From Erythrobacter sp. (GTDB lineage Bacteria; Pseudomonadota; Alphaproteobacteria; Sphingomonadales; Sphingomonadaceae), in assembly GCA_027311945.1 (NCBI GenBank), contig DAICXZ010000005.1, positions 1 to 64,000 on the forward strand: a stretch of 64,000 nt of DNA. The letters are read 5' to 3'. The notes under the pieces were generated by a model. It saw only the letters and a program-made list of their open reading frames with translations, did no database searches and was not told where the DNA came from. Position numbers and translations under genes: made by a program. Shown piece by piece: positions 9,531 through 19,226 of this stretch (positions are counted from its first letter, which is position 1; the number at the start of each line of letters is the position of its first letter).

Positions 9531-10693
9531 TCGGCCGGCTCCGCTATGTGCTCCATCCGATGAAGTCGCACGCTTGGCGAAGAGGCCGAGCGTGCCACCC
9601 AGAGGTAGAGGCCGCTGCCCAACACGACCATCGTGAACACCGTCAAAGCCGCCCACAACAGCTTTAGCGGCAGGCCGCCATAGTCACCGAAATGCAGCGG
9701 CCGCGACATCGACAGTGCCATGTAGTACCAGGGCATGGCCCGGGCGTCGGTGAACTCGCCTGTCTCGGCATCGATCAGGGCCGGAGTCAGCAGTCGTTCT
9801 GTCAGCGGCGTGTCGCCCTGAAAGAATACAGCATAGTGATGCTTGGAACTGAACGTCCCGCTCGGGAAAGCGATGAACTGCGGATTGTTGCCAGGCAACG
9901 CTTCGCGCGCACGGCCCATTGCTACATCGAGCGAGCCATAGCGCGTCGGGTCGAGCGCTTCGCGTCCGTCATATTCGCGCGTCATATCGGCCAGCTCATT
10001 AGCCTGCCACATATCCTCAATCGGCACCGACAGCGCGTTGATCACCCCAGTGAGTCCCACGACCATCATCCACGCCAGCGCCACGATGCCGAGGAGATTG
10101 TGGTAATCGAGCCATTTGAGTCGCCGGCTGCGATTAACGCGCAAGGTGCCGAAATCGAGCTTGCGCATGAACGGAGCGTAGAGGACCACTCCCGACACCA
10201 GAGCGGCTGTGAAAAGCACGCCCATCGCACCCAGAAACAGCATGCCTGGCAGCCCGAGAAACATGTCGGTATGCAGTTGGAGCAGGAAGTGCATCACACC
10301 GCCTTCGCCTTCCGCCTCAATGCCGATCTGCTGACCGGTCGAGCGGTCAAAAGACTGGATAGTCATGTCAGAAGCGGGAGAGTCCGGGCGCGGCGCCGTG
10401 GTAATGGTCATCGAGGGCTGATCGTTGTCGAAGGCCATGTAGACAGGCACTTCGCCGGGCCGGTTGGCGAGCGCGATCCGCATCATTTCATCGAGCGACA
10501 GCAGGCCATCGGCCTCGCCTGACGAACCGACGCCTGGCATGCCGAATTCCGGCGCCTCCTCTGTCAGGTAGTCGATCTCATCGTGGAAAATCAGCGGCAA
10601 ACCTGTGATGCAGAGCATCAACAGGAACGCCGTACAGACGAGGCTGGTCCATTTGTGCACCAGGAACCAGAGGCGAATCCCCTGAGGTGTCAA
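9527..10693 (-). CDS. PepSY-associated TM helix domain protein (PiuB-like)
   Basis: VHKWTSLVCTAFLLMLCITGLPLIFHDEID...; four predicted TM segments. Confidence 0.85.
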   Translation of the reverse strand: MTPQGIRLWFLVHKWTSLVCTAFLLMLCITGLPLIFHDEIDYLTEEAPEFGMPGVGSSGEADGLLSLDEMMRIALANRPGEVPVYMAFDNDQPSMTITTAPRPDSPASDMTIQSFDRSTGQQIGIEAEGEGGVMHFLLQLHTDMFLGLPGMLFLGAMGVLFTAALVSGVVLYAPFMRKLDFGTLRVNRSRRLKWLDYHNLLGIVALAWMMVVGLTGVINALSVPIEDMWQANELADMTREYDGREALDPTRYGSLDVAMGRAREALPGNNPQFIAFPSGTFSSKHHYAVFFQGDTPLTERLLTPALIDAETGEFTDARAMPWYYMALSMSRPLHFGDYGGLPLKLLWAALTVFTMVVLGSGLYLWVARSASSPSVRLHRMEHIAEPAE

Positions 10694-10709
10694 AAAGAAA
10701 ATCCTTTAT

Positions 10710-10728
10710 GCAACGCATTATCATTAGC
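10710..10728 (-). promoter_or_regulatory. Candidate Fur-like operator upstream of the PepSY/TonB operon
   Basis: gcaacgcattatcattagc partially resembles GATAATGATWATCATTATC, 17 nt upstream of the start codon. Confidence 0.35.
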
Positions 10729-11154
10729 ACCCCTAGAAGCGTTGTATTTTGATTTCAAGCCGAGATAGTGATGAATTGACACGCTGGCCGCTGGCTTCGC
10801 GCCATCGCCGAGGCGACGCTAAGCTATCAACAACCCGCGCTTCATTTCGCCCATAAGGTCCACGTCTTTCACAGGGTCGTGAAACTTGCTTGGTCGGAAA
10901 CACGCGATCAGGGTCATGTCGCTCCGAGCGAATCAGCTTCACATTGCGTGCAACGTTATGCGGCAACGGACCGCGTTCCTGCGCTGCGCTGATATTCGAC
11001 CGGGGCGTGGTCAGGCACTTCTTTGCCGTCGCTCGCATGCTGTCACGGAGCAGGCCATCGAGGCAATCTCTGCCGTGAACTGCGCTCAACTCGGTGAGCA
11101 TCAGATCCCCTACCACGCGCTCGTTAGGCAGGTTTCGCCAGCTATCGGAGAAAA

Positions 11155-11231
11155 TGGTAGCGGAGGAGGGACTCGAACCCCCGACACGCGGATTATGATT
11201 CCGCTGCTCTAACCGGCTGAGCTACTCCGCC
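11155..11231 (-). tRNA. tRNA-Met (CAT)
   Basis: GGCGGAGTAGCTCAGCCGGTTAGAGCAGCGGAATCATAATCCGCGTGTCGGGGGTTCGAGTCCCTCCTCCGCTACCA; anticodon loop ATCATAA. Confidence 0.93.
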
Positions 11232-11336
11232 ATACCATGCTTGCCGCCCCGGTTCGCTCTGCGAACGCGTTGGCAAGGCGCGCCCTTTAGGTCGCCCTGA
11301 CGCGGCGGTCAACCCTGCCTTTTCGCTCGTTGCAAA

Positions 11337-11894
11337 TCAGTCGTCGACACGTGCCTGGCCGCGGAAGGAAAAGTCACGCAGTAGCTCCCACGGCCCCCCT
11401 CTGTAAGCATACAAACCAAAGCCGCGGAAGGCGAATTCGCGCGGCAGAATACGCGGCGAAAGCTCCGCCTGCAGCGCCTTTGCCTCCTCCAGCGAGACCT
11501 TGTTCTGGATCGTCACATGCAGGCGCGGACGGTGTTCGTCCTGCGGGGTGAGCAGGCCGTGGAAGCGGTCTGCTAGCCGCTCCCACAGTGCCAGCATGTC
11601 CTCGCTCTCGATTCCCAGCGCGGTGCCCCGCCCCAGCTTCATCACGCCGGTCAGATAGGCTGGCACCGGGGCATGTTCGCGCACCAGCTCGGCCAGCAGC
11701 GCGCGCAGTTCGGCCTCACAGCTTGGCGGCAGCGCGTGGAACAGCGTGACGTGTGCCTTGAGGTAATTGCGCTCCGGCGGGAAATGCGCCTGCCGCAGCT
11801 GGTCCGCGCGCGATTGCAGGCCCTCGGGCAGCAGCGCGGTGACGATCAGCGGAGCTGGCCCGCCCTTGTCACCCTCTGCCCGGTCGGCGCTCAC
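11337..11894 (-). CDS. 2'-5' RNA ligase family protein
   Basis: HVTLFHALPP and HVTIQNKV (HxT/S motifs). Confidence 0.85.
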   Translation of the reverse strand: MSADRAEGDKGGPAPLIVTALLPEGLQSRADQLRQAHFPPERNYLKAHVTLFHALPPSCEAELRALLAELVREHAPVPAYLTGVMKLGRGTALGIESEDMLALWERLADRFHGLLTPQDEHRPRLHVTIQNKVSLEEAKALQAELSPRILPREFAFRGFGLYAYRGGPWELLRDFSFRGQARVDD

Positions 11895-12859
11895 ATCTCG
11901 CCCCGCTCACGGCGCAGCGCGTACCACTTCTCAACGTTGGCATTGTGCTCGTCCAGCGTGTCGGCAAAGGCATGCCCGCCCTCACCATCAGCCACCATGT
12001 AGAGCGCGCTGGTCTTGGCCGGGTTCAGCACGGCCGCGATGCTGGCGCGGCCCGGATTGGTGATCGGCGCCTTGGGCAATCCAAGCATCGAATAGGTGTT
12101 GTAGTCGTTGATGGCAGCGATCTCAGACTGGCGAATGCGCCGTCCCAGCGGCTTGCCCTTGGTGATCGGATAGATGATCGTGGGATCGGCCTGCAGCATG
12201 ATGCCCTGCCTCAGCCGATTGGAGTAGAGCCCGGCGACCATCTCGCGCTCTTCGGGCAAGGCTGTTTCCTTTTCCACGATTCCGGCGAGAATCAGCGCTT
12301 CGCGCGGCGTGCTCACCGCAATGCTCGGGCCGCGCTTCTCCCACTCCTCGGCCAGCGCACTGGTCATCGCGGCCTGCATCCGGTCAAGCACCGCCTGTCG
12401 GCTCTCGCCGCGCTGGAAATCGTAGCTTTCGGGCAGCAGCGTGCCTTCGGCAGGGACCTCGATCTCGCCAGTCAGCAGCGGTTCGGCCATCAGCATTTCG
12501 TAGACGAGAATAGAAGGCATCCCCTCGGGGATCGTCACATAGCGGCGCAGCACGTCGTTGCTCTGCAGCCTGGAGAGGATCGCCGACCCGCTTGCGCCGG
12601 CCGGAATGAGGAATTCGCCCGCCTTGATCGGATCGCCGCTGCCCAGCAGCTTCGCGCGCAAGGTGAAAGTCTCGGCCGAGGCAATCAGGCCTTCGGTTTC
12701 GAGCTTGTCGGCGACCGATGACAGCGAAGCGCCCGACGGCACGATGAAGGATGTCTCCTTCTCGACCGTCGAGGCGCCATACCAGCCCCAGGCGCCCCAC
12801 CCGACGACAGCCACCGCAACCAGAACAGCAGCGAGGAGCAGACCGCCGAGCAGGCGCAT
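11891..12859 (-). CDS. mltG: Endolytic transglycosylase MltG
   Basis: LILAGIVEKETALPEEREMVAGLYSNRLRQGIMLQADPTIIY; ITNPGRASIAAVLNPAKTSALYMVADGEGGHAFADTLDEHNANV. Confidence 0.95.
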   Translation of the reverse strand: MRLLGGLLLAAVLVAVAVVGWGAWGWYGASTVEKETSFIVPSGASLSSVADKLETEGLIASAETFTLRAKLLGSGDPIKAGEFLIPAGASGSAILSRLQSNDVLRRYVTIPEGMPSILVYEMLMAEPLLTGEIEVPAEGTLLPESYDFQRGESRQAVLDRMQAAMTSALAEEWEKRGPSIAVSTPREALILAGIVEKETALPEEREMVAGLYSNRLRQGIMLQADPTIIYPITKGKPLGRRIRQSEIAAINDYNTYSMLGLPKAPITNPGRASIAAVLNPAKTSALYMVADGEGGHAFADTLDEHNANVEKWYALRRERGEM

Positions 12860-12860
12860 G

Positions 12861-14120
12861 TCAGTCTACCTTCTTCATCACCAGCGAGGCGTTGGTGCCG
12901 CCGAAGCCGAACGAATTGTTCAGCACCGCGCGCACTTCACGCTTCTTGGCCACCAGCGGCACCAGATCGACGCCTTCGGTGCCCTCATCCGGGTTGTGCA
13001 GGTTGAGCGTGGGCGGAACCACCCCATCGCGCATGGCGAGTATGCAGAAAATGCTCTCCACCGCGCCCGCGCCGCCCAGCAGGTGGCCGATCGCGCTCTT
13101 GGTGCTGCTCATCGAGGCACCACCAAGGTCGTCGCCCAGCACGCGCTTCACCGCAGCCAGTTCGATGGTGTCGGCCATGGTCGAGGTGCCGTGGGCGTTG
13201 ACGTAGTCGATATCGCCTGAGGCCATTCCGGCCTTGCGCAGCGCCATGCGCATCGAATTCTCCGCGCCCTTGCCCTCCGGGTGCGGCGCAGTGACGTGAT
13301 AGGCATCGCCCGACAGGCCATAGCCAACCACCTCGGCATAGATCTTCGCGCCGCGTGCCTTGGCGTGTTCGTATTCTTCAAGCACCACCACGCCCGCGCC
13401 CTCGCCCATCACGAAGCCGTCGCGGTCCTTGTCATAAGGGCGGCTGGCCTCGGTCGGGCGGTCGTTCATCGAGCAGTTGAGCGCGCGCGCCTGAGCAAAG
13501 CCGGCCACGCCAAGCGGGTTGATCGTGCCTTCCGCGCCGCCCGCCAGCATGATATCGGCATCGTCGTCGCGGATCATGCGGGCAGCATCGCCGATCGAGT
13601 GCGCGCCGGTGGAGCAGGCGGTGACGACCGCATGGTTCGGCCCCATCAGCCCGTATTTGATCGAGACCTGCCCCGAGATCAGGTTGATCAGGCGGCCATG
13701 CACGAAATGCGGGGAAACACGGCCCGGCCCGCGTTCGTGCAGATTGATCGATTCGCTCTCGATGCCCGGCAAGCCGCCGATGCCCGAGCCAATCGAGCAG
13801 CCCGCGCGCAGGCGCATCTCTTCGGACATATCCTCAAGACCAGCATCTTCGATCGCCTGTCCGGCGGCATCGATGCCATAGATGATGAACGGATCGACCT
13901 GACGCTGGACCTTGTGATCGACCCGCTTGTTCGGATCGAACCCATATTCATGGTCTGCCGGCTTGACCTCGCCGGCGATCAGGCACTTCTGACCCTCGGT
14001 ATCGAAGCGGGTGATCGTGCCGATCCCGCTCTTGCCCGCAATCAGGTTTGCCCAAGTTGTTTCGACGTCAGCGCCCAGCGGCGTGACAAGCCCCAATCCG
14101 GTTACGACGACACGCCGCAT
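12861..14120 (-). CDS. fabF: Beta-ketoacyl-ACP synthase II
   Basis: MRRVVVTGLGLVTPLG; VVTACSTGAHSIGDA; NNSFGFGGTNASLV. Confidence 0.96.
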   Translation of the reverse strand: MRRVVVTGLGLVTPLGADVETTWANLIAGKSGIGTITRFDTEGQKCLIAGEVKPADHEYGFDPNKRVDHKVQRQVDPFIIYGIDAAGQAIEDAGLEDMSEEMRLRAGCSIGSGIGGLPGIESESINLHERGPGRVSPHFVHGRLINLISGQVSIKYGLMGPNHAVVTACSTGAHSIGDAARMIRDDDADIMLAGGAEGTINPLGVAGFAQARALNCSMNDRPTEASRPYDKDRDGFVMGEGAGVVVLEEYEHAKARGAKIYAEVVGYGLSGDAYHVTAPHPEGKGAENSMRMALRKAGMASGDIDYVNAHGTSTMADTIELAAVKRVLGDDLGGASMSSTKSAIGHLLGGAGAVESIFCILAMRDGVVPPTLNLHNPDEGTEGVDLVPLVAKKREVRAVLNNSFGFGGTNASLVMKKVD

Positions 14121-14138
14121 AGTAGCTCTCCACAATCA

Positions 14139-14169
14139 CAAAAGGCCCAGCCGATTTGGCTGAGCCTTT
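14139..14169 (-). terminator. Hairpin between acpP and fabF
   Basis: aaaaggcccagccgatttggctgagccttt; reads as GC stem plus TTTT on minus strand. Confidence 0.55.
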
Positions 14170-14219
14170 GATCCCCGTCCGCGATCGGGCGGACCTTTCG
14201 CGAACGAGGCGGTCCGACC

Positions 14220-14456
14220 TCAGTCGGTATGTTCTTCGATGTACTTGATGGCATCGCCAACAGTGTTGATCTTCTCGGCCGCATCGTCGGGGATTTCGAC
14301 ACCGAATTCCTCTTCGAACGCCATCACCAGCTCGACGATGTCGAGGCTGTCGGCGCCCAGATCATCGATGAAGCTTGCGTCGGGGGTAACTTTCTCTTCC
14401 TCGACGCCGAGGTTCTCGACGACGATCTTCTTAACGCGGTCAGCGATATCGCTCAT
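14220..14456 (-). CDS. acpP: Acyl carrier protein
   Basis: [52 protein letters not shown]. Confidence 0.97.
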   Translation of the reverse strand: MSDIADRVKKIVVENLGVEEEKVTPDASFIDDLGADSLDIVELVMAFEEEFGVEIPDDAAEKINTVGDAIKYIEEHTD

Positions 14457-14573
14457 GAAACTGTGCCTTTCGAAGGGTTCTGAATTCGTTTCCCCCTCGC
14501 CCCTAATGAGTGCTGCGGAGGCTGGCAAGTGCCGTAAAACGGCTTTGCGACCAGCAATATGGGGATTGCGGCG

Positions 14574-15486
14574 CTATTGTCCAAAATGAAAAGCAATTTG
14601 CGCGTTCGCCGCCACCGTATCCTCGATCCGGCGCAGGCCCGCCGAAGCCTCATCGTCCGACCGGTCCGAGGCCAGAGCCATGCGATACGTGTCCTGCGCC
14701 AGCGCATGGTCGCCGCGCCGTTCGGCACAAAGGCCGACATTGAACATCAGCGAGGGCTGGTCGGGGTTCGCGCTCGAAAGATTCGCAAGCGGCAGCCTCG
14801 TCGCCCTTGGTGAGGCGGATGGCATCGCGGAAACTATCGCGGTCATCGCCCGAAAGGCCGTTGCGGCGCTCCATGATGCGGACCGGCAGCATGGTGCCGC
14901 GGGGTGTGAGTTCGCGGCTGATGTCCTGCACCAGATCCGGCAGAACGTCGTCGATCATGGAGCGCACATCGGGATCGCTATCGACATCCGGGCAGAACTC
15001 TTCCTGATCGCCCCGCGCCGAGGTGGATGTCCACAGCAAAGTGCCGTCGCGTGCCACCAATCGCACGTCGGGGCGGACATTGACCATCAAACGTATGCAG
15101 TCGAGTTCGACCTCGCGTTTCTCGGTGCATTCGCCCTGTTCGTTCTCGGTCCAGCAAACCTCGCGCTTGCGGCGGAAGCTGTGTTCGGAAATGTGCGGTG
15201 TCACACCGCCTTCGAGCACCGCGTCGACCTCGGCCCCGGCGTCGACCAGCACGGTGAACCACGGCTGCCCGCGGATGGACGCCTGTTGCAGCGCGTCGGC
15301 CACCATGAACGAAAACCGCGCGCCTTCACGGCCGGCGAACCGGTCCACCGCAATGCTCCGCACGCCAAGCGCGGCTTTGCTGAGCGCGGGGCTGTAAGTC
15401 TCGACCGTCAGCGTTTCAGCCGTAGCCGGGGCTGCCGCAGCCAGTGCAGCAAGCCCCGCGAAAACCGCCTTCCCCACCATGTTCAC
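14574..15486 (-). pseudogene. Secreted hypothetical protein with TPR-like C-terminus, apparent frameshift
   Basis: Signal peptide ORF 15486..14650 loses coherence after GDEAAACESFER; frame 14846..14574 continues ANPDQPSLMFNVGLCAERRGDHALAQDTYRMAL. Confidence 0.65.
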
Positions 15487-15564
15487 GCCCTTTCGCCTTT
15501 CGACTTTCTGAAAGCTTTAGGCGGAGAAACCTGAACAAGATGCAACGATAGCGATCAGCCCTAA

Positions 15565-17484
15565 TCAGCCTTCCTTGGGCGCTTCGACCGTGCGGATATG
15601 CACGTCGCGCAGCTGCCGGGGCGAGACCTGCGAGGGTGCGCCCATCATCAGATCCTGCGCGCGCTGGTTCAGCGGGAAGGCGATCACCTCGCGAATGTTC
15701 GGCTCGTCGGCCAGCAGCATCACGATGCGGTCGATCCCCGGAGCCGAGCCGCCGTGCGGCGGCGCGCCCAGCTTGAACGCCTCGATCATCCCTGAGAAGT
15801 TCTCGTCCACATCGGCCTTGGTATAGCCCGCGACTTCGAAGGCCTTGTACATGATATCAGGGCGGTGGTTCCGGATCGCACCCGAGGACAGCTCGTAGCC
15901 GTTGCAGACGATGTCATACTGCCAGGCGAGGATATCGAGCGGGTCCTGCGTTTCCAGCGCTTCCATCTCGCCCTGCGGCATCGAGAACGGGTTGTGGCTG
16001 AAGTCGACCTTCTTCGCGTCTTCGTCGTACTCGTACATCGGGAAATCGACGATCCAGCAGAACTTGAAGCAGTTTTCCTCGATCAGGCCGAGGATTTCGG
16101 CTGTGCGGGTGCGTGCGGCCCCTGCCAGCTTGGCCGCGTCCTTTTCCTTACCCGCGGCGAAGAAGATGCTGTCGCCTGGCTTGCAACCAAGCTTCTTCAA
16201 GAGCTTTGCCTGTTCGGCTGGTGCGAGATGCCTGGCAATTGGTCCCTTCAAAAAGCCTAGCACCGAATCCTTGTTCGCCCCCTCATCCGCAATACGTTGC
16301 TGGGCCGGAACTCCATCAATAACTAAACCAGAAATCGACTGATCAGCATCGCCATTCCAGAAGTTGAAGGCAAACTCCTCGATTGGCCCCTGATTACCCC
16401 TTGCATTAGCATATCCCAAACCTGCGAAGCCCTCTCTCTTCGCCCAGTCGTTCATTTCGTCAAAGAACTTGCGGCTCATCTCAGATGTATTGGGTGCGGG
16501 AATGGCGCGGATCACCCCACCCCTTGAAACGATGCTGTCAAAAATTCCGAAACCAGAGTTCCCGAAAAACTCAGTGACGTCCGCAATCTCGATCGGGTTG
16601 CGCAGGTCAGGCTTGTCCGAGCCGTACTTGAGCATCGCCTCGCGATAGGGGATGCGCGGGAAGGTGCCTGCTGGGGTCACGGTCTTGCCGCCGGAGAATT
16701 CCTCGAACACGCCTGCCAGCACCGGCTCGATAGCCTGGAACACGTCCTCTTGCGTGACGAAGCTCATCTCGAAGTCGAGCTGGTAGAATTCCGGGCTGCG
16801 GTCAGCGCGCAGGTCTTCGTCGCGGAAGCAGGGGGCGATCTGGAAATAGCGATCGAAGCCCGCCACCATCAGCAGCTGCTTGAACATCTGCGGCGCCTGC
16901 GGCAGCGCATAGAAACGGCCCGGATGCAGGCGGCTCGGCACCAGATAATCGCGCGCGCCTTCGGGGCTGGAGGCACCGAGGATCGGGGTCTGAAACTCGT
17001 TGAACCCTTGCGCGATCATCCGCTGGCGCAGGCTCGAAATGACCTTCGAGCGCAGGATGATGTTGTTGTGCACCCGCTCGCGGCGCAGGTCGACGAAGCG
17101 ATACTTGAGGCGCGTTTCCTCAGGATAGTCCTCCGCCGAGTTGACGATCAGCGGCAGTTCCTCGGCGCGGCTCTGGATCGTCACCTCGCGGGCGAACACC
17201 TCGATCCCGCCGGTCGGCAGGTTCGGGTTGACCGCTTCGGGCGCACGGGCCTTCACATCGCCATCAATGGTGACGACCGATTCCAGCTTCAGCTTCTCGA
17301 GCACCGGCAGCGCCGGAGAATCGCTGTCAGCCACGATCTGGGTGATGCCATAGTGATCGCGCAGGTCGACGAACAGCACGCCGCCATGATCTCGCTTGTT
17401 GTGCACCCAGCCCGACAGGCGGACGCTCTGGCCGACGGCACTCTGGTTCAATGCGGCACAAGTGTGGGTACGATAGGCGTGCAT
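15565..17484 (-). CDS. aspS: Aspartyl-tRNA synthetase (with extra in-frame segment)
   Basis: [65 protein letters not shown]. Confidence 0.96.
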   Translation of the reverse strand: MHAYRTHTCAALNQSAVGQSVRLSGWVHNKRDHGGVLFVDLRDHYGITQIVADSDSPALPVLEKLKLESVVTIDGDVKARAPEAVNPNLPTGGIEVFAREVTIQSRAEELPLIVNSAEDYPEETRLKYRFVDLRRERVHNNIILRSKVISSLRQRMIAQGFNEFQTPILGASSPEGARDYLVPSRLHPGRFYALPQAPQMFKQLLMVAGFDRYFQIAPCFRDEDLRADRSPEFYQLDFEMSFVTQEDVFQAIEPVLAGVFEEFSGGKTVTPAGTFPRIPYREAMLKYGSDKPDLRNPIEIADVTEFFGNSGFGIFDSIVSRGGVIRAIPAPNTSEMSRKFFDEMNDWAKREGFAGLGYANARGNQGPIEEFAFNFWNGDADQSISGLVIDGVPAQQRIADEGANKDSVLGFLKGPIARHLAPAEQAKLLKKLGCKPGDSIFFAAGKEKDAAKLAGAARTRTAEILGLIEENCFKFCWIVDFPMYEYDEDAKKVDFSHNPFSMPQGEMEALETQDPLDILAWQYDIVCNGYELSSGAIRNHRPDIMYKAFEVAGYTKADVDENFSGMIEAFKLGAPPHGGSAPGIDRIVMLLADEPNIREVIAFPLNQRAQDLMMGAPSQVSPRQLRDVHIRTVEAPKEG

Positions 17485-17637
17485 GGGGACTCTTTCCAAA
17501 AGGCGGGCTAAAGGGCTAAGGGCGCGCTACGCAGCGTCGCTCCAAGCCATTGCTTTACGCGCGCGCTAACAGGGCAAGCCAGTCGCTTTGTCAAGGTCGG
17601 CACCTCTGCCGGGGACTGTGGCGAATGGTAGGCCGAC

Positions 17638-17653
17638 GGACGGTGCACCGTCC
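17638..17653. promoter_or_regulatory. Perfect 16-bp palindrome upstream of rnd
   Basis: GGACGGTGCACCGTCC. Confidence 0.4.
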
Positions 17654-17673
17654 AAACCTTGTATGGGAAAGAC

Positions 17674-18876
17674 ATGAAGATCCATCCCCTGATTACCAAG
17701 TCCGCCGAACTCGCCGAACTGTGCGAGCGGCTCGCCGAACACGATTTCGTCTGTGTCGACACCGAGTTCATGCGCGAGAACACCTATTATCCGCTGCTGT
17801 GCCTGATCCAGATCGGCAATGGCGAGGAGGCCGCCGCGGTCGATCCGCTGGCCAAGGGTATCGACCTCACCCCGCTGTGGAACCTGCTGTGCGAGAACGA
17901 GGACGTGCTAAAGGTCTTCCACGCGGGCGGGCAGGATGTGGAGATCGTCTACAACTTCACCGGGAAAACCCCGCACCCCATCTTCGACACCCAGATCGCA
18001 ATGATGGCGATCAGCCAGTCCGAACAGATCGGCTATGCCAACCTCGTGGAAAGCTGGCTCGGCAAGACCATCGACAAGGGCGCCCGCTTCACCGACTGGA
18101 GCCGCCGCCCGCTGACCGAGCGGCAGATCGAATATGCGATCGGCGACGTGACCGATCTCGCCGACATTTTCCCGCGCATCCTGAAGAAGCTGATCAAGAC
18201 AGACCGCGGCCACTGGCTCGATGCCGAGATGGAAAAGCTGGCCGACCCGGCGAACTATGCCAATGATCTCGAGATCGCCTGGCGGCGCATCCGCGCGCCG
18301 GGGCGCAATCCTGCGGTACTCGGGCGACTGAAAGCGCTCGCCGCATGGCGCGAGACTGAGGCGCAGGGCAAGGATATCCCGCGCGGCCGCATCATCCGCG
18401 ACGAGACGCTGGCCGACATCGCCAGCCACCCGCCGAAGAAGCAGGCCGATCTCGCGAAGGTGCGCGGCCTGTCGCAGGCCTGGGCCGAGAACGACATCGG
18501 CAAGCGGCTGATGAAAGTGATCGCCGCAGCCGAGCCGCTGCCCAGCGATGAGCTGCCCGAACGTTCGGGCCGCGGCGCGCCGCTGGGCAAGGAGGGGGCT
18601 CTGGTGGCCGACCTGCTCAAGCTGCTGCTGAAAATCCGCTGCCGCGAGATCGACGTCGCCTCGCGCCTGCTCACCCGATCGGACGAGATGGAGGCGCTGG
18701 CCGCCGGGGTGCGCAAGCTGCCGGTGCTCGAAGGCTGGCGCTACGAGGTGTTCGGCCGCGATGCGCTCGATCTGGTCGAAGGCAAGCTCGCCTTCGCGGT
18801 CGAGAAAGGGCGGCTGAAGATGACTCACATCGACGATGTCGAAGCCGACATGGCCTCGCAGGCGGCGGCGGAGTGA
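17674..18876 (+). CDS. rnd: Ribonuclease D
   Basis: FVCVDTEFMRENTYYPLLCLIQIG; HRDC region. Confidence 0.95.
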   Translation: MKIHPLITKSAELAELCERLAEHDFVCVDTEFMRENTYYPLLCLIQIGNGEEAAAVDPLAKGIDLTPLWNLLCENEDVLKVFHAGGQDVEIVYNFTGKTPHPIFDTQIAMMAISQSEQIGYANLVESWLGKTIDKGARFTDWSRRPLTERQIEYAIGDVTDLADIFPRILKKLIKTDRGHWLDAEMEKLADPANYANDLEIAWRRIRAPGRNPAVLGRLKALAAWRETEAQGKDIPRGRIIRDETLADIASHPPKKQADLAKVRGLSQAWAENDIGKRLMKVIAAAEPLPSDELPERSGRGAPLGKEGALVADLLKLLLKIRCREIDVASRLLTRSDEMEALAAGVRKLPVLEGWRYEVFGRDALDLVEGKLAFAVEKGRLKMTHIDDVEADMASQAAAE

Positions 18877-18890
18877 TGAACGAATCTTGC

Positions 18891-18925
18891 TCGTCATTGC
18901 GAGCGTAGCGAAGCAATCCAGCTCC
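18891..18925 (+). repeat. REP-like palindromic repeat, left copy (family A)
   Basis: tcgtcattgcgagcgtagcgaagcaatccagctcc. Confidence 0.85.
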
Positions 18926-18926
18926 G

Positions 18927-19226
18927 ACGCACGCCAGCTTCCAACCTGCGGTCTACCTCATGGCCAACCGCAAGCATGGCGCGGTCTACACGGGCGTGAC
19001 ATCGGATCTGCAACGGCGCGTCTGGCAACATCGCGAAGGTTTGGTCGACGGCTTCACCAAGAAATACGGGTGCAAGCTGCTGGTCTGGTTTGAGCTGCAC
19101 GCCACCATGGAGCTGGCGATCTTGCGCGAGAAGCAGATCAAGGGTGGCTCGCGGAAGAAAAAGGTGGCTTTGATCGAAGCGGAAAACGCCGACTGGTTCG
19201 ACCTCTGGCACAGAATCCGGGTGTAG
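18927..19226 (+). CDS. Small GIY-YIG nuclease family protein (start uncertain; first ATG at 18960)
   Basis: In-frame HASFQPAVYLMANRKHGAVYTGVTSDLQRRVWQHREGLVDGFTKKYGCKLLVWFE...LREKQIKGGSRKKKVALIEAENADWFDL. Confidence 0.8.
   Translation, partial: THASFQPAVYLMANRKHGAVYTGVTSDLQRRVWQHREGLVDGFTKKYGCKLLVWFELHATMELAILREKQIKGGSRKKKVALIEAENADWFDLWHRIRV

Noticed and set aside
10733-11212. Overlapping ORFs (127 aa minus, 108 aa plus) next to tRNA-Met
   Set aside because: No recognisable homology and the plus ORF runs through the tRNA; searched mentally for an integrase remnant but could not support one.
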